Source: Marinobacter sp.
GTDB lineage: Bacteria > Pseudomonadota > Gammaproteobacteria > Pseudomonadales > Oleiphilaceae
Assembly (NCBI GenBank): GCA_018402255.1
Contig: JAGYIS010000005.1
Span: 350,153 to 403,108 of the forward strand
Direction: 5' to 3'
Length of the DNA stretch: 52,956 nt
The translations under genes were made by a program, and so were the position numbers. A model generated the notes under the pieces. The model saw nothing but the letters and a program-made list of their open reading frames with translations. It did no database searches and had not been told where the DNA came from. Each line of letters begins with the position of its first letter. Within the stretch, counting starts at the first letter, position 1. This document shows positions 23,886 to 33,932 of the stretch, piece by piece.

Positions 23886-24992
23886 ATGGCATCAACCGGT
23901 GCGGACAATCAAAGGCACATGCTGGGCCTGTTTCTGGTGCCCGGAGTTTACCTGCGAGTGCTGGCTGAAACCGTCCGTCAACTCGGGCACAACGACCGGT
24001 TGCTCTATGAGGGGCTGGAGTTTACGGCCGAGGATCTGAAGGCCAACGACAGCCGCATTTTTGTGACCGATGCCATGCTGATGGCCCAGCGTGCGCTGCA
24101 GCTGGCGGGCAAGGACGGTCTGAGTTTTATGTTGGCCAGGGAGCTGCGCTTAACCATCCATGGCACCCTGGGCTTTGCGGCACTGACCAGTCCCACTTTT
24201 GAGGGTGCGCTGGATTCTGTTCGTCGTTACTTGCAGTTGCGAGCACCGTTTTTGAGCATGAAGCAGTCATTGGCCGGAGATCAGGTGCTGGTGCAGCTGT
24301 GCACCGAATTTGATGTGCCCGGGCTGTACGAGTTTCTGGCAGAAACCGTCAGCGCCACCCTGATATTGCTTACCGAACAGCTGCTCGACCGGGCGGATGC
24401 CGAAGCCAGAGGGTTCGCGCTGGAAGACGGCAAACTACCGGGCGTCTCGGTTCGCCTGACGTCCTCGGAACCCGCCTATTATCAACGATTCGCCAGTCAG
24501 TTGCCGGTGCGTTTTGACTATGGTCAGCCGGAGGAAATGCTGATCTTTCCTCGCCAGCTGCTGGATGTCCGTATGCGCCTGGCGGATGCCGAGGCCTCAA
24601 GGATGGCTAGGGACCAGTGTGAGTTTGAGCTGCAAAAAGCGTTGAAAGAACAGGGCGACATTGTCTTGGCCATCCGTAACATGCTGAGAATGACGCCGGG
24701 CCCACTGCCATCGTTGGAGGCCATGGCTGAGCGTTTTTGTGTGTCGTCGCGAACCCTCAAACGCCGGTTGGCGGAAAGAAACACCCACTACCGTGAAATT
24801 GTCGAAGCGGTGTTGAAGGATCGGGCCATACAGTTACTGCGCTACACCACTCAGTCAGTCAGTGAGATTGCCTACGAACTGGGTTATGCGGATTTATCCA
24901 ACTTCAGCCGGGCGTTTCGCAAGTGGACGGGCAAGTCGGCTTCCGAGTTCCGCGAGGACGGACCCGACCCCGCGCCAGACGTTGGCCCTTGA
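23886..24992 (+). CDS. AraC family transcriptional regulator (Arabinose_bd-type N-terminus)
   Basis: A 368-residue regulator. The N-terminal ~210 residues resemble the PF12625 ligand-binding domain (LGLFLVPGVYLRVLAET, ELRLTIHGTLGFAALTSPT). The C-terminal ~100 residues form a double helix-turn-helix of the AraC type (SLEAMAERFCVSSRTLKRRL and VSEIAYELGYADLSNFSRAF). The start at 23886 has AGGGA 7 bases upstream; the frame is open further 5' but has no such site. Relatives with this N-terminal domain control lipid or alkane-derived pathways. The divergent hydrolase gene is a plausible target. Confidence 0.9.
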   Translation: MASTGADNQRHMLGLFLVPGVYLRVLAETVRQLGHNDRLLYEGLEFTAEDLKANDSRIFVTDAMLMAQRALQLAGKDGLSFMLARELRLTIHGTLGFAALTSPTFEGALDSVRRYLQLRAPFLSMKQSLAGDQVLVQLCTEFDVPGLYEFLAETVSATLILLTEQLLDRADAEARGFALEDGKLPGVSVRLTSSEPAYYQRFASQLPVRFDYGQPEEMLIFPRQLLDVRMRLADAEASRMARDQCEFELQKALKEQGDIVLAIRNMLRMTPGPLPSLEAMAERFCVSSRTLKRRLAERNTHYREIVEAVLKDRAIQLLRYTTQSVSEIAYELGYADLSNFSRAFRKWTGKSASEFREDGPDPAPDVGP

Positions 24993-25065
24993 TTTGTATG
25001 GCCAGGGCACCCACATTCATGACTCAGGACCAATACTCAATCCCGGCAGAGGAACCCAGGCCACC

Positions 25066-25473
25066 ATGAACGGACAATCAGATACCCACAGCAAAATCAT
25101 TGGCTACCTGCTCTGGATCTTCGGATTCCTGGGTTCCCACCGCTTCTATTACGGCAAACCCATCACCGGCACCATCTGGTTTTTCACCCTCGGACTGTTC
25201 TTTATTGGCTGGATTATCGATCTGTTCCTGATCCCAGCCATGGACCGGGAGGCCGATAATCGCTTTCAGGATGGCGAAGTCGACTACAACATCAGCTGGG
25301 TGCTACTCACTTTCCTGGGAGTGTTCGGCCTGCACCGCATGTACATGGGCAAGTGGATTACCGGCATCATCTACCTGTTCACCGGCGGTCTGTTTTTCCT
25401 GGGTGTACTTTACGACTTCTGGACTCTGAACAGTCAGGTCTCCGAGCGTAACCAGGAAGCACAGCTGCGCTGA
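25066..25473 (+). CDS. TM2 domain membrane protein
   Basis: A 135-residue protein with two TM2-type units, each of paired membrane helices with a GxHRxYxGK turn (FLGSHRFYYGKPITG and FGLHRMYMGKWITG) followed by DLF/DFWTLN-type acidic ends. The ATG at 25066 follows AGAGGA 12 bases earlier. TM2 proteins are small inner-membrane proteins of unknown function. The gene converges with the WS/DGAT gene with one base between stop codons. Confidence 0.87.
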   Translation: MNGQSDTHSKIIGYLLWIFGFLGSHRFYYGKPITGTIWFFTLGLFFIGWIIDLFLIPAMDREADNRFQDGEVDYNISWVLLTFLGVFGLHRMYMGKWITGIIYLFTGGLFFLGVLYDFWTLNSQVSERNQEAQLR

Positions 25474-25474
25474 G

Positions 25475-26842
25475 CTATAGCCCGTAGGCTGTTTCCAGCT
25501 CCATCAGACCGTCTTCCAGGTAATCCAGCATGCGCTGAAGGCTGGGCAGGGTTCGGCGGCAGCCGATCAGACCAAACTCCACCTGGCCGTTGTAGCTGGT
25601 CAGGGTCATGTTCAGGGCCAGGCGGTCCATGTCGATCGACACCGGGTACATACCCTCCAGTTTGGCGCCATTCCAGTAACGGGGCGAGGACGGCCCCGGT
25701 ACGTTGGAAATCACGACGTTGAAGGTTTGCCAATTGGGCGCCATGCCGGTCAGTAAATGGAATGCTGCCGGCGCCAGCGTCAGCGCGGTGTAGTTGATGA
25801 TCTCCTCGGACGACATATGGCGATAGCGGTCTTTGGCTTCCTGCATGCCGTGATGAATGTTCATCAGGCGCTGGCTGGGGTCGTTCTCGTCGGTGTGTAA
25901 ATTGGCCAGAATTACCCCTACCTGGTTGCCGTCAGAGCTGTCGTCCCGGTGCAGGGACACGGGCACAAATGCGATCAACGGTTTGGCCGGCAAGGCATCC
26001 TGGTTCATCAGATAGGTGCGCAGGGCCGAGGCACACATCGCCGTGACTACATCGTTCACCGTGGTGCCGGAGGCCTCGCACACCGCCTTGATCCGGGTCA
26101 GGCAGTAGGATTGTGCGGCAAAGCGCCGGGAGCCGGTGATTTTCTGGTTAAGCACACTGCGGGGCGCGTGGAAGATGGAATCGTAGGCCGGGTCTTTGCG
26201 CGCCTGGTTAACGGTTTTCAGCAACTCCTTTGCCACCGTGGGAAGGGTGCCCAGCTGTTTACCGGAGCTGCCCAGCAAGTGGGCGACGCTGCGCCAGAGT
26301 GACGGACTGCTGTGGTCCTGCTCGGAGCGCTGCCTTGGCGCCAGTGCCCAGATCGGCGGCATGCCCATCTCGCTGGGGTCTTCACTCAGCATCCGGGTCG
26401 CCATGCGCATGGCGGATACGCCATCCACCAGGGAATGATGAATCTTAGTGTAGAGCGCGAACTGCCGGTCTTTCAGACCCTCAATCAGGTGAACCTCCCA
26501 CATTGGCCGCTCCCGATCCATCAGGTGGGAGTGCTCGGCCGAGACAAACGACAGCAATTCCCGAATGCGGCCCGGTGTGGGCAGCGCCTCGAAGCGGAAA
26601 TGATGCTCCAGGTCGAGGTGGTCATCTTCTACCCACATGGGCTGCCCCAGCTTGTAAGCCAGCCTCTGATCGAAAGGTTTTGTCACCTTGTGCTGGGTTC
26701 TGAGCTGGTCAGCGAGCTGGGCAACATAATCATCCGGTGCACCCTCGGGAAAGGAAAACAGCTGCAGACCTCCCACGTGCATGGGTTGCTGACGTTTTTC
26801 CAGCCAGAGAAAGAGTTGATCGGTGGGGGTCAGCGGTTTCAC
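25475..26842 (-). CDS. wax ester synthase/diacylglycerol acyltransferase (WS/DGAT)
   Basis: A 455-residue bifunctional acyltransferase that joins acyl-CoA to fatty alcohols or diacylglycerol, giving storage wax esters or triacylglycerol at the inner membrane. The catalytic motif HHSLVDG is present (about residue 135), with the family's N-terminal LTPTDQLFLWLE and the C-terminal NVVISNVPGP segment. The start is taken as GTG 26842 because AAGGTG lies 6 bases upstream and the protein then begins with the usual KPLTPTDQLF; a TTG 18 bases earlier is the alternative. Neutral-lipid storage is characteristic of Marinobacter and Alcanivorax. Confidence 0.94.
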   Translation of the reverse strand: MKPLTPTDQLFLWLEKRQQPMHVGGLQLFSFPEGAPDDYVAQLADQLRTQHKVTKPFDQRLAYKLGQPMWVEDDHLDLEHHFRFEALPTPGRIRELLSFVSAEHSHLMDRERPMWEVHLIEGLKDRQFALYTKIHHSLVDGVSAMRMATRMLSEDPSEMGMPPIWALAPRQRSEQDHSSPSLWRSVAHLLGSSGKQLGTLPTVAKELLKTVNQARKDPAYDSIFHAPRSVLNQKITGSRRFAAQSYCLTRIKAVCEASGTTVNDVVTAMCASALRTYLMNQDALPAKPLIAFVPVSLHRDDSSDGNQVGVILANLHTDENDPSQRLMNIHHGMQEAKDRYRHMSSEEIINYTALTLAPAAFHLLTGMAPNWQTFNVVISNVPGPSSPRYWNGAKLEGMYPVSIDMDRLALNMTLTSYNGQVEFGLIGCRRTLPSLQRMLDYLEDGLMELETAYGL

Positions 26843-27028
26843 GTCGGCACCTTTTGGCAACTTGTTATTGAGACTAGAGTGGATAGTACCCGAGTTACCG
26901 GTAGAGTGAATTGACCGGATGACCGATTATGACTTTTTACCTGGTCAGGTCTGGAAGCTGCTTTTGCTCGTAGTGAATCATCAACAGGTGTCAAATGCAT
27001 CCAAATAGAAACGCATAGGGAGAAGTGT

Positions 27029-28096
27029 GTGCAGCGTGTCTGTAGCTGGGTAATGGTCATACTGACGGGCGTGGCGTCGCCCGGTGTTTTTGCTCAGGAC
27101 AGGCCGTCAGTGCGTCTTGAAGCGGTGGCAGAACAAGCGGTGGTTCAGGAGGCTTCACTCAATGGCACCGTCAATCCTCTGCGCAGCTCAGGAATCTCTG
27201 CATCGGTTGCCGGGTTACTCAAAACCTTGCATGTCGATGTGGGTGACCGGGTGGTTGCCGGCGACCTCTTGGCGGAGCTGGACCACGAACTGGTGGACTG
27301 GCAAAGCCGCGCCGCCGGAGCCGAAGTGGAAGAAGCCCGTGCCCGACTGGCGGAGGCAGACCGAAGGTTGCAGGAGGCCCGATCGGTCGGTGCCGGACGC
27401 AATATTGCCGCCACCGAAGTCAGCGCCCGGGAAAGCGAGGTGGCGGCGGCCACAGCGTCTTTGGCGCGGCTTGAGGCCGAGCGCCAACAGATCGACGTGC
27501 AGGTAGACAGGCACCGCCTGGTAGCACCATTTGACGGCGTGGTCAGTCACCGTTCGCTGGATCTGGGCGAGTGGGTGACGCCTGGGACTGAGCTGCTGCG
27601 CCTGGTGGATACTGACAACCTGGCACTGGATTTTCAGGTTCCCCAGGATTACTTTGCCCGGCTCAATGACGACAGTGAGCTCTGGGTATCCCATCACAAT
27701 GACCAGATTGAAGCCGACATCGTGACCCTGGTGCCGGTCAACGACGCTCAATCGAGGACTTTCCTGTTGCGGGCCGACCGGCCCGGGAATCTGGCCGTGC
27801 TGCCTGGCATGGCGGTCCGGGCAACGTTACGGATCACAACCGGTGAGCGCGGCCTGACCGTGCCCCGGGACGCGATCAACCGGTACCCCGAAGGTCGGGT
27901 GACGGTGTGGGTTGCCGAGCTTGCGGAGAACGACACTTATACGGTCAGTGAAAAACGGGTTTGGCCGGGCACGAGTTTCAGTGGCCGTGTTGAAATCACC
28001 CGTGGCCTGGACGGCGGCGAACAGGTGGTGGTGCGGGGAAATGAAAATCTCAGTGAGGGCGTGACGGTCCGGATCGCCGAGCGGGAGTCGAACTGA
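27029..28096 (+). CDS. RND efflux periplasmic adaptor (HlyD/AcrA family)
   Basis: A 355-residue adaptor of a tripartite efflux pump, starting at GTG with GGGAGAAG 5 bases upstream. A signal peptide (ending near GVFA-QD) leads into a split lipoyl domain (ISASVAGLLKTLHVDVGDRV ... HRLVAPFDGVVSHRSLD) around a coiled coil of roughly residues 90-165, followed by beta-barrel and membrane-proximal domains. The stop codon overlaps the permease start by one base. No outer-membrane channel gene is in the window. Substrate unknown. Confidence 0.92.
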   Translation: MQRVCSWVMVILTGVASPGVFAQDRPSVRLEAVAEQAVVQEASLNGTVNPLRSSGISASVAGLLKTLHVDVGDRVVAGDLLAELDHELVDWQSRAAGAEVEEARARLAEADRRLQEARSVGAGRNIAATEVSARESEVAAATASLARLEAERQQIDVQVDRHRLVAPFDGVVSHRSLDLGEWVTPGTELLRLVDTDNLALDFQVPQDYFARLNDDSELWVSHHNDQIEADIVTLVPVNDAQSRTFLLRADRPGNLAVLPGMAVRATLRITTGERGLTVPRDAINRYPEGRVTVWVAELAENDTYTVSEKRVWPGTSFSGRVEITRGLDGGEQVVVRGNENLSEGVTVRIAERESN

Positions 28097-31000
28097 TGTT
28101 TGCCGGCATTATTCGCCACGGCATTCTGGTGGCGGTGATCGCCCTGATTGTCGCCATTCTGGGTGCGGCTGCGGCCACGCGTATTCCGGTCCAGATGATT
28201 CCTGATCTGGAAGTTCGCACAGTCACCGTGGAAACCCGTTGGGCCGGCGCCACGCCCCAGGACATCGAGAAGGAAATTCTGATTGAGCAGGAGCGCTTCC
28301 TGCGCAATGTGCCCAACCTGAGCCGGATGACGGCAACGGCCTCCAGTGGCTCTTCCGAGATCGAGCTGGAGTTTCCGTTCGGAGTCGACATCACCGAAAC
28401 CCTCATCCAGATCAATAACGCGCTGAGCCAGGTGTCGGACTATCCGCGCAATGTTGATGAGCCACGCATAGTAGCGGCCTCGTTTTCGGCCAACGCCTTT
28501 ATGTATTTCCGCATTGCTACCCTGCAGGGCAACCCCCGCGAGCTGGACATCGAATTGATGCGGGACTTTGTGGAAGACAGGGTGCGCCCCCGTATGGAGA
28601 GCGTGTCGGGCGTCTCGGAAGTCACGGTTGGCGGCGGTGCTGATCGGCAGATGCAGATCATCGTTGATGAGACCGCCCTGGCCCAACGTGGTTTGGGCCT
28701 GCTGGACCTGCGTGACGCCATCACCGCCCGCAACCGGGACATTTCCGGCGGCGAAGTGGATTCCGGCAAACGCCGCTATCTGTTGCGGACGGTCGGGCGC
28801 TTTGATGACATGGAGGCGCTGGAACAACTGGTCGTTCGACGGGACGGAGACAGCGTGGTCCGGCTGGGTGAAGTGGCCCGGGTACGTCAGGGCCAGGCAT
28901 TGGTGAGGGATCTGTCCATCATCAATGGGCAGCGTGTGATCGGCTTGCAGGTTCGCCGGGAGAGCGGTTCCAACGTCATCGAGATCAAGCGGGCGATGCT
29001 GGATGAGGTGGCCGCCATCAATCGTGAGGTGCTGGAGCCCGCCGGCCTTGAACTGGAGCTGACTTCCGACGATGCCCGTTACGTGGAAGCCTCCGTGGCC
29101 AATGTCTGGACCAATCTGGGCATTGGTGCGGTGTTTGCGACCCTGGTGATGTACCTGTTCCTGCGCTCGGGGCGGGCCACTTTTGCCGGTGTGGTCGGTA
29201 TCCCGCTGTGCGCGATTGCGGCGTTTATTGGTCTGCTGATCACCGGGCGTACCATCAACGTGATCTCTCTGGCGGGCATTGCCTTTGCCATTGGCATGAC
29301 CGTGGATAACAGTATTGTGGTGCTGGAGAACATCGAACGACACCGGCGCCTGGGTCTGGACCGGATGGAATCGGCACTCAAGGGGGTACAGGAGGTATGG
29401 CCTGCGGTACTCGCCTCGACCGCCACCACCATTCTGGTATTCCTGCCGATCCTGTTCATCGAGGAGGAGGCGGGACAGCTGTATTCGGACGTCGCCATCG
29501 CTATCTCGGCGGCGATTCTGGCCTCCATGTTAGTGGCCGTCACGATTATCCCTACCTTGTGTGCGCGCCTGGACTTTGGCGGCAAAGTCGACAATGTCGA
29601 TCAGTATGGCAATGAAACCGGGGGCGGATGGGTGGCTCGTGTGATGGCTCTGGTGCGCTGGCTGGTGGATGGATCGCTACGCCGGGTGTTGGTGATCGCA
29701 GCGACTGCCGGGGTCAGCCTGTGGATCATTCTGGTGTTGACGCCCCCTGCGGAGTATCTGCCGGAGGGTGAAGAGCCCAAAACCTTTGCCGTCATGACCG
29801 CGCCACCGGGCTATAACCTGACTGAAATGGCCGCCATCGCGGAGCTGGTAGAGGCGCATTTTCTACCCCACGTGAATGCCGACGGCGAAGCCTATGCCAG
29901 TGGTGACACCCAGGTGCCCCCGATTGCGTATCTGAACATGGGCGTTACGCCAACCCGGGTCCGGATCATTTCGGAGACCCTTGACCCCACCCACATCGAC
30001 GCCCTGATGAGCGAGATTACTCGGGTGTACCGGCAATTCCCGGGAATGCGCGCGTTTGCCGCCAAAGGCTCGATCATTTCCAGTAACGACGGGGGCACTC
30101 GCAGTATCAATCTGGACATCTCCGGCCCGGATCTGGTGTCAGTCTATCAGGCTGCCAATGCCGCCTATCGGCGGGCCGAGCAGATCTTTGATGGCCCTCG
30201 CATCCAGAGCCAGCCGTCGACCCTCACTCTGGCCCAGCCGCTGATTCAGATCCGGCCGGACTGGGACCGGGTCGCGGAGCTTGGACTGGATGCGGAGGCC
30301 ATCGGCTTCACCGTGGCCACCCTCACCGAGGGGAGCTATGTAGATGATTTCTTCCTGGATGACGAAAAGATCGACATCTACCTCTATGGCCAGGAGGGGC
30401 AGCAACCAGACCTGAGCAAGCTGCCGGATGTTGCCGTACACACGCCCCTGGGAGCCATTCTGCCGTTGTCGAGCCTGGCCACGATCGAAGAGACCGTGGA
30501 CACCAGCACCGTTCGCCGGGTTGATGGCCGGCGCACCGTCACCTTGAATGTGATACCGCCGGCGGACGTGCCTCTTGAGGCTGGCGTGGAACGAGTCCGG
30601 ACCGAACTGCTGGATGCCTTGCGGGCCAGTGGCGAGCTACCGGCCAACGTGACCGTGGATATTTCCGGGGCCAGTGATCAGCTTAACGCCACCCGCGATG
30701 CCCTGACGGGTAACTTCCTGATCGCCGTTGCCATTGTTTATCTGCTGTTGGTGGCCATCTTTGCGCACTGGGGGTTCCCGCTGCTGATTATGACGGCGAT
30801 TCCGCTGGGGGTGGCTGGCGGCATTGTCGGGCTTGGATTGATGAATCTGGTGGGCGGGATGTTGCCGGTGATCGGCCTGCAACCGTTGAGTCAGCCTTTT
30901 GACATGATCTCCATGTTGGGATTCCTGATTCTGATGGGAACAGTCGTCAACAACCCGATACTGGTGGTGGAACAGGCTCGCCACAATCTGCGCAGCAAAG

Positions 31001-31251
31001 GCGTGACCGTGGTGGAGGCGGTCACCGGTGCCGTTCAGACCCGGTTGCGCCCCATCGCCATGACCACCATGACCACCCTTTGTGGCCTGTCACCCCTGGT
31101 TTTTCTGCCCGGTGAGGGGACGGAGCTTTACCGGGGGGTCGGGGCGATTGTGCTCTTTGGCCTGTTGGGCGCAGCGATAGTGACCGTGACCTTCCTGCCC
31201 TCGCTGATTATTCTGGTCTTGGGTCGACGGGTTAGGACTGAGGCCCCCTGA
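28096..31251 (+). CDS. RND efflux permease
   Basis: A 1051-residue proton-driven inner-membrane exporter with the usual layout: TM1, a large periplasmic loop, TM2-6, TM7, a second loop and TM8-12. Typical RND segments are visible: the N-terminal helix and RIPVQMIPDLEVRTVTVETRW, IAFAIGMTVDNSIVVLENIERHR in TM4 (a proton relay-type acidic residue, D-N pattern), and MGTVVNNPILVVEQAR in the C-terminal half. It resembles the less-studied RND branch rather than AcrB. Its last 20 bases overlap the convergent MFS-acyltransferase gene. Confidence 0.92.
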   Translation: MFAGIIRHGILVAVIALIVAILGAAAATRIPVQMIPDLEVRTVTVETRWAGATPQDIEKEILIEQERFLRNVPNLSRMTATASSGSSEIELEFPFGVDITETLIQINNALSQVSDYPRNVDEPRIVAASFSANAFMYFRIATLQGNPRELDIELMRDFVEDRVRPRMESVSGVSEVTVGGGADRQMQIIVDETALAQRGLGLLDLRDAITARNRDISGGEVDSGKRRYLLRTVGRFDDMEALEQLVVRRDGDSVVRLGEVARVRQGQALVRDLSIINGQRVIGLQVRRESGSNVIEIKRAMLDEVAAINREVLEPAGLELELTSDDARYVEASVANVWTNLGIGAVFATLVMYLFLRSGRATFAGVVGIPLCAIAAFIGLLITGRTINVISLAGIAFAIGMTVDNSIVVLENIERHRRLGLDRMESALKGVQEVWPAVLASTATTILVFLPILFIEEEAGQLYSDVAIAISAAILASMLVAVTIIPTLCARLDFGGKVDNVDQYGNETGGGWVARVMALVRWLVDGSLRRVLVIAATAGVSLWIILVLTPPAEYLPEGEEPKTFAVMTAPPGYNLTEMAAIAELVEAHFLPHVNADGEAYASGDTQVPPIAYLNMGVTPTRVRIISETLDPTHIDALMSEITRVYRQFPGMRAFAAKGSIISSNDGGTRSINLDISGPDLVSVYQAANAAYRRAEQIFDGPRIQSQPSTLTLAQPLIQIRPDWDRVAELGLDAEAIGFTVATLTEGSYVDDFFLDDEKIDIYLYGQEGQQPDLSKLPDVAVHTPLGAILPLSSLATIEETVDTSTVRRVDGRRTVTLNVIPPADVPLEAGVERVRTELLDALRASGELPANVTVDISGASDQLNATRDALTGNFLIAVAIVYLLLVAIFAHWGFPLLIMTAIPLGVAGGIVGLGLMNLVGGMLPVIGLQPLSQPFDMISMLGFLILMGTVVNNPILVVEQARHNLRSKGVTVVEAVTGAVQTRLRPIAMTTMTTLCGLSPLVFLPGEGTELYRGVGAIVLFGLLGAAIVTVTFLPSLIILVLGRRVRTEAP

Positions 31252-33109
31252 GTGCTTTGACCTTATGCTCGAGCACAGTGGCCCCGGCCTCGTCCGGAGC
31301 GACAGGGTGATCGGCAAGAAGATGTATCCTGGACCAGAAACGCTTCGGCAGGTGACTGAATGCCGGGCCGCCGCAGTGGCTGAAGAAACTGCCCCACAGG
31401 CCTCGCAGTGCCATGGGCACGACGGTGACCGGCCGGCGCTGCAGAATCATGTCCACGCCGGATTTGAAGGTATCCACTTCGCCGTCCTTGGTCAGTTTGC
31501 CCTCCGGGAAAATGCACACCAGATGGCCGGCGGCCAGTTCCTCATCAATGCGATCAAAGGCCGCTTCGTAGATTTCCGGGACCCTGGATTTCGGACCAAT
31601 CGGGATGGTCTTGGCCAGTCGGAAGAAACTGCCCATGATGGGGGTGGAGAAGATGTTGTGGTCCATTACAAAGCGCACCGGCCTGCGCACGGCACCGGCA
31701 ATCACCAGGGCATCCATGTAGGACACGTGATTACACACCAGCAGCGCGGGTCCGTCCTCCGGAATCCGATCCAGATGGTGGTGGCTAACCCGGTAGACCG
31801 TGTGGGATAGCACCCAGATCACGAAGCGCAGAGCAAAATCCGGCACCTGTTGGTAGACAAAGCCCGCCACGATCAGGTTCATGATCGACAGCACCAGGAA
31901 AAACTCGGGAATGCTCAGCCCGATCACGCCCAGCATCAGCATCGCCAGCAAAGCACTGATCACCATGAATAACGCGTTGAACACATTGAGCGCGGCGATC
32001 ACCCGGGCCCGGGACTCCGGCTTGGCCTCCCGCTGAACATAAGCATACAGGGGCACAATAAACAGCCCGCCAAAGATGCCGATGGCCAGCAAATCAATGG
32101 CCACCTGGCGGTAGTGAGGATCGGTGATGATCATCCACCAGTCTGAGGGGATGGGCTGCTCGGGCATGTTGAAGTACAGGTCAATGCCGAAGAAGCTGAG
32201 CCCGAGTGAGCCGATGGGCACAATGCCCAGCTCAATCTTGTGGCCGGACAGCCGCTCACAGGCAATGGAGCCGGCGGCAATGCCAATGGTGAAAATGGCC
32301 AGCAGGATGGTGACCACGGTTTCGTCACCCATCAGGTGGGTTTTGGCAAAGTTGGGGAACTGGGTCAGGTAGGCGGCGCCCAGAAACCAGAACCAGGAAA
32401 TGGCCAGAATGCTCAGGAACACATTGTGGTTGTCCCGGGCGATGGCCATCAGCTTCCAGGTTTCCTGGAGCGGGCGGAACCGAATCTTCAGATCCGGCGC
32501 GGCGGCCTCAGCCTTGGGAATCCGCAGCGCGGCGATCAGGCCGGCGACGGCCAGTAAAGCAACGGCCACCGCGATCACCGGACCCGGCACCGGGGCTTTC
32601 ATCATCACACCGGCCGTCAGCGTGCCCACCAGGATGGCCACAAAAGTGCCCATCTCCACCAGCGCGTTGCCTCCTATCAGCTCAGAATCCTTCAGAGCCT
32701 GGGGCAAAATGGCGTACTTGACTGGCCCGAAAAAGGCCGATTGCACACCGGTGAGGAACAGCAGCAGAAACAACATCTCGTACCAGCCAAACCAGAGCCC
32801 GACGGCGGCGATGCCCATGATCACCACCTCGGCAAACTTGATCCAGCGGATTACCGCAGACTTTTCATAGCGGTCTGCCACCTGGCCGGCAATGGCGGAG
32901 AACAGAAAGAACGGCAGGATAAACAGCATGGCGGCTAGGTTGACCACCACATCGGCCGACAACCCGAACAGGCCGCCGGCGGTGTAGGTGACCAGCAACA
33001 GCAGGGCATTCTTGAACAGGTTGTCGTTAAACGCCCCGGCGAACTGGGTCACAAAAAACGGCAGGAACCGCCGCTGTGACAGCAGGCGAAACTGACTGTG
33101 ATCTTCCAT
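31232..33109 (-). CDS. MFS transporter fused to a PlsC-type acyltransferase
   Basis: A 625-residue inner-membrane protein. Residues ~1-415 form a 12-helix MFS transporter related to lysophospholipid flippases (LplT-like; FFVTQFAGAFNDNLFKNAL at the start). Residues ~420-625 form a glycerolipid acyltransferase with NHVSYMD (the HX4D motif) and FPEGKLTKDG. This resembles the E. coli LplT-Aas pair but lacks the Aas acyl-ACP synthetase domain, so the acyl donor would have to be acyl-CoA or acyl-ACP directly. A role in flipping and re-acylating lysophospholipids is inferred. Confidence 0.88.
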   Translation of the reverse strand: MEDHSQFRLLSQRRFLPFFVTQFAGAFNDNLFKNALLLLVTYTAGGLFGLSADVVVNLAAMLFILPFFLFSAIAGQVADRYEKSAVIRWIKFAEVVIMGIAAVGLWFGWYEMLFLLLFLTGVQSAFFGPVKYAILPQALKDSELIGGNALVEMGTFVAILVGTLTAGVMMKAPVPGPVIAVAVALLAVAGLIAALRIPKAEAAAPDLKIRFRPLQETWKLMAIARDNHNVFLSILAISWFWFLGAAYLTQFPNFAKTHLMGDETVVTILLAIFTIGIAAGSIACERLSGHKIELGIVPIGSLGLSFFGIDLYFNMPEQPIPSDWWMIITDPHYRQVAIDLLAIGIFGGLFIVPLYAYVQREAKPESRARVIAALNVFNALFMVISALLAMLMLGVIGLSIPEFFLVLSIMNLIVAGFVYQQVPDFALRFVIWVLSHTVYRVSHHHLDRIPEDGPALLVCNHVSYMDALVIAGAVRRPVRFVMDHNIFSTPIMGSFFRLAKTIPIGPKSRVPEIYEAAFDRIDEELAAGHLVCIFPEGKLTKDGEVDTFKSGVDMILQRRPVTVVPMALRGLWGSFFSHCGGPAFSHLPKRFWSRIHLLADHPVAPDEAGATVLEHKVKALRGPQS

Positions 33110-33252
33110 GATCCGGATACCCTCGATCGACCTTGTGATGTTGCCGGAGACTAAACCGGTCTTGTGGGGTGGTCAAGCATCGAGGCGGTCCCCATACTGG
33201 GGCTCAGGCTGAGTCTGTTCAAACAACAACGATGTTTTGGGAGCTGTCTTCA

Positions 33253-33918
33253 ATGGATGTACAACACGCCGTCCAGTCCCGTAGATCCGTCCGGGATTTC
33301 CTGGACACCCCGGTCTCCGAGGCCACCCTTCGCAAAGTGATCGAAACCGCCACCCGAGCCCCCTCCGGCGGTAACCTGCAACCCTGGCACCTGCATCTGG
33401 TGACCGGTGACGCTCTGGCCCGACTGAAAAGCCTGATGCGCGAGAAAGTGAGCAAAGGCTTTAACGAAGTGCCGGAATACGAAATCTACCCACCCAAATT
33501 GCAGTCACCCTACCGGGACCGCCGCTTCGAAATTGGCGAACTCATGTACCGTCAGCTCGACATCCCCAGGGAAGACAAAGCCGCCCGCTTTGAATGGTTC
33601 AAGCGTAACTTTGAATTCTTCGGCGCCCCCGTGGGCCTGTTCTGCACCGTCGACGACAACATGGGCCCACCCCAGTGGTCCGACCTGGGCATGATCCTGC
33701 AAACCATCATGCTGTTGCTGCGCGCTGAAGGCCTCGACAGCTGTGCCCAGGAATCCTGGTCGGTGTACCCGAAAACCATCGCTGAATTCCTCGACCTGCC
33801 CGAGGGCCGCAAAGTCTTCACCGGCATGGCCATCGGCTACGCCAATCCCGACAGCCCGGTGAACCAGATCACCAGTCCCCGGGCACCGATGCACGAGAAC
33901 GTCCAGTTCCTGAGCTGA
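33253..33918 (+). CDS. nitroreductase family FMN-dependent oxidoreductase
   Basis: A 221-residue flavoprotein beginning MDVQHAVQSRRSVRDF with the FMN-binding APSGGNLQPW. The start at 33253 follows GGGAG with 9 bases of spacing; an in-frame ATG at 33232 precedes that site and is rejected. Related proteins reduce nitroaromatics or quinones; the physiological substrate is unknown. It converges with nirD. An inverted repeat spanning both stop codons (33909-33915 with 33931-33937) could end transcripts in both directions, though no T-run is seen. Confidence 0.9.
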   Translation: MDVQHAVQSRRSVRDFLDTPVSEATLRKVIETATRAPSGGNLQPWHLHLVTGDALARLKSLMREKVSKGFNEVPEYEIYPPKLQSPYRDRRFEIGELMYRQLDIPREDKAARFEWFKRNFEFFGAPVGLFCTVDDNMGPPQWSDLGMILQTIMLLLRAEGLDSCAQESWSVYPKTIAEFLDLPEGRKVFTGMAIGYANPDSPVNQITSPRAPMHENVQFLS

Positions 33919-33932
33919 TCTCAAAGCTCGGC

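Noticed and set aside
27937..29343. A 468-codon open frame antisense to the RND efflux genes
   Set aside because: A shadow of the GC-rich RND coding sequence; no family similarity and no ribosome binding site.
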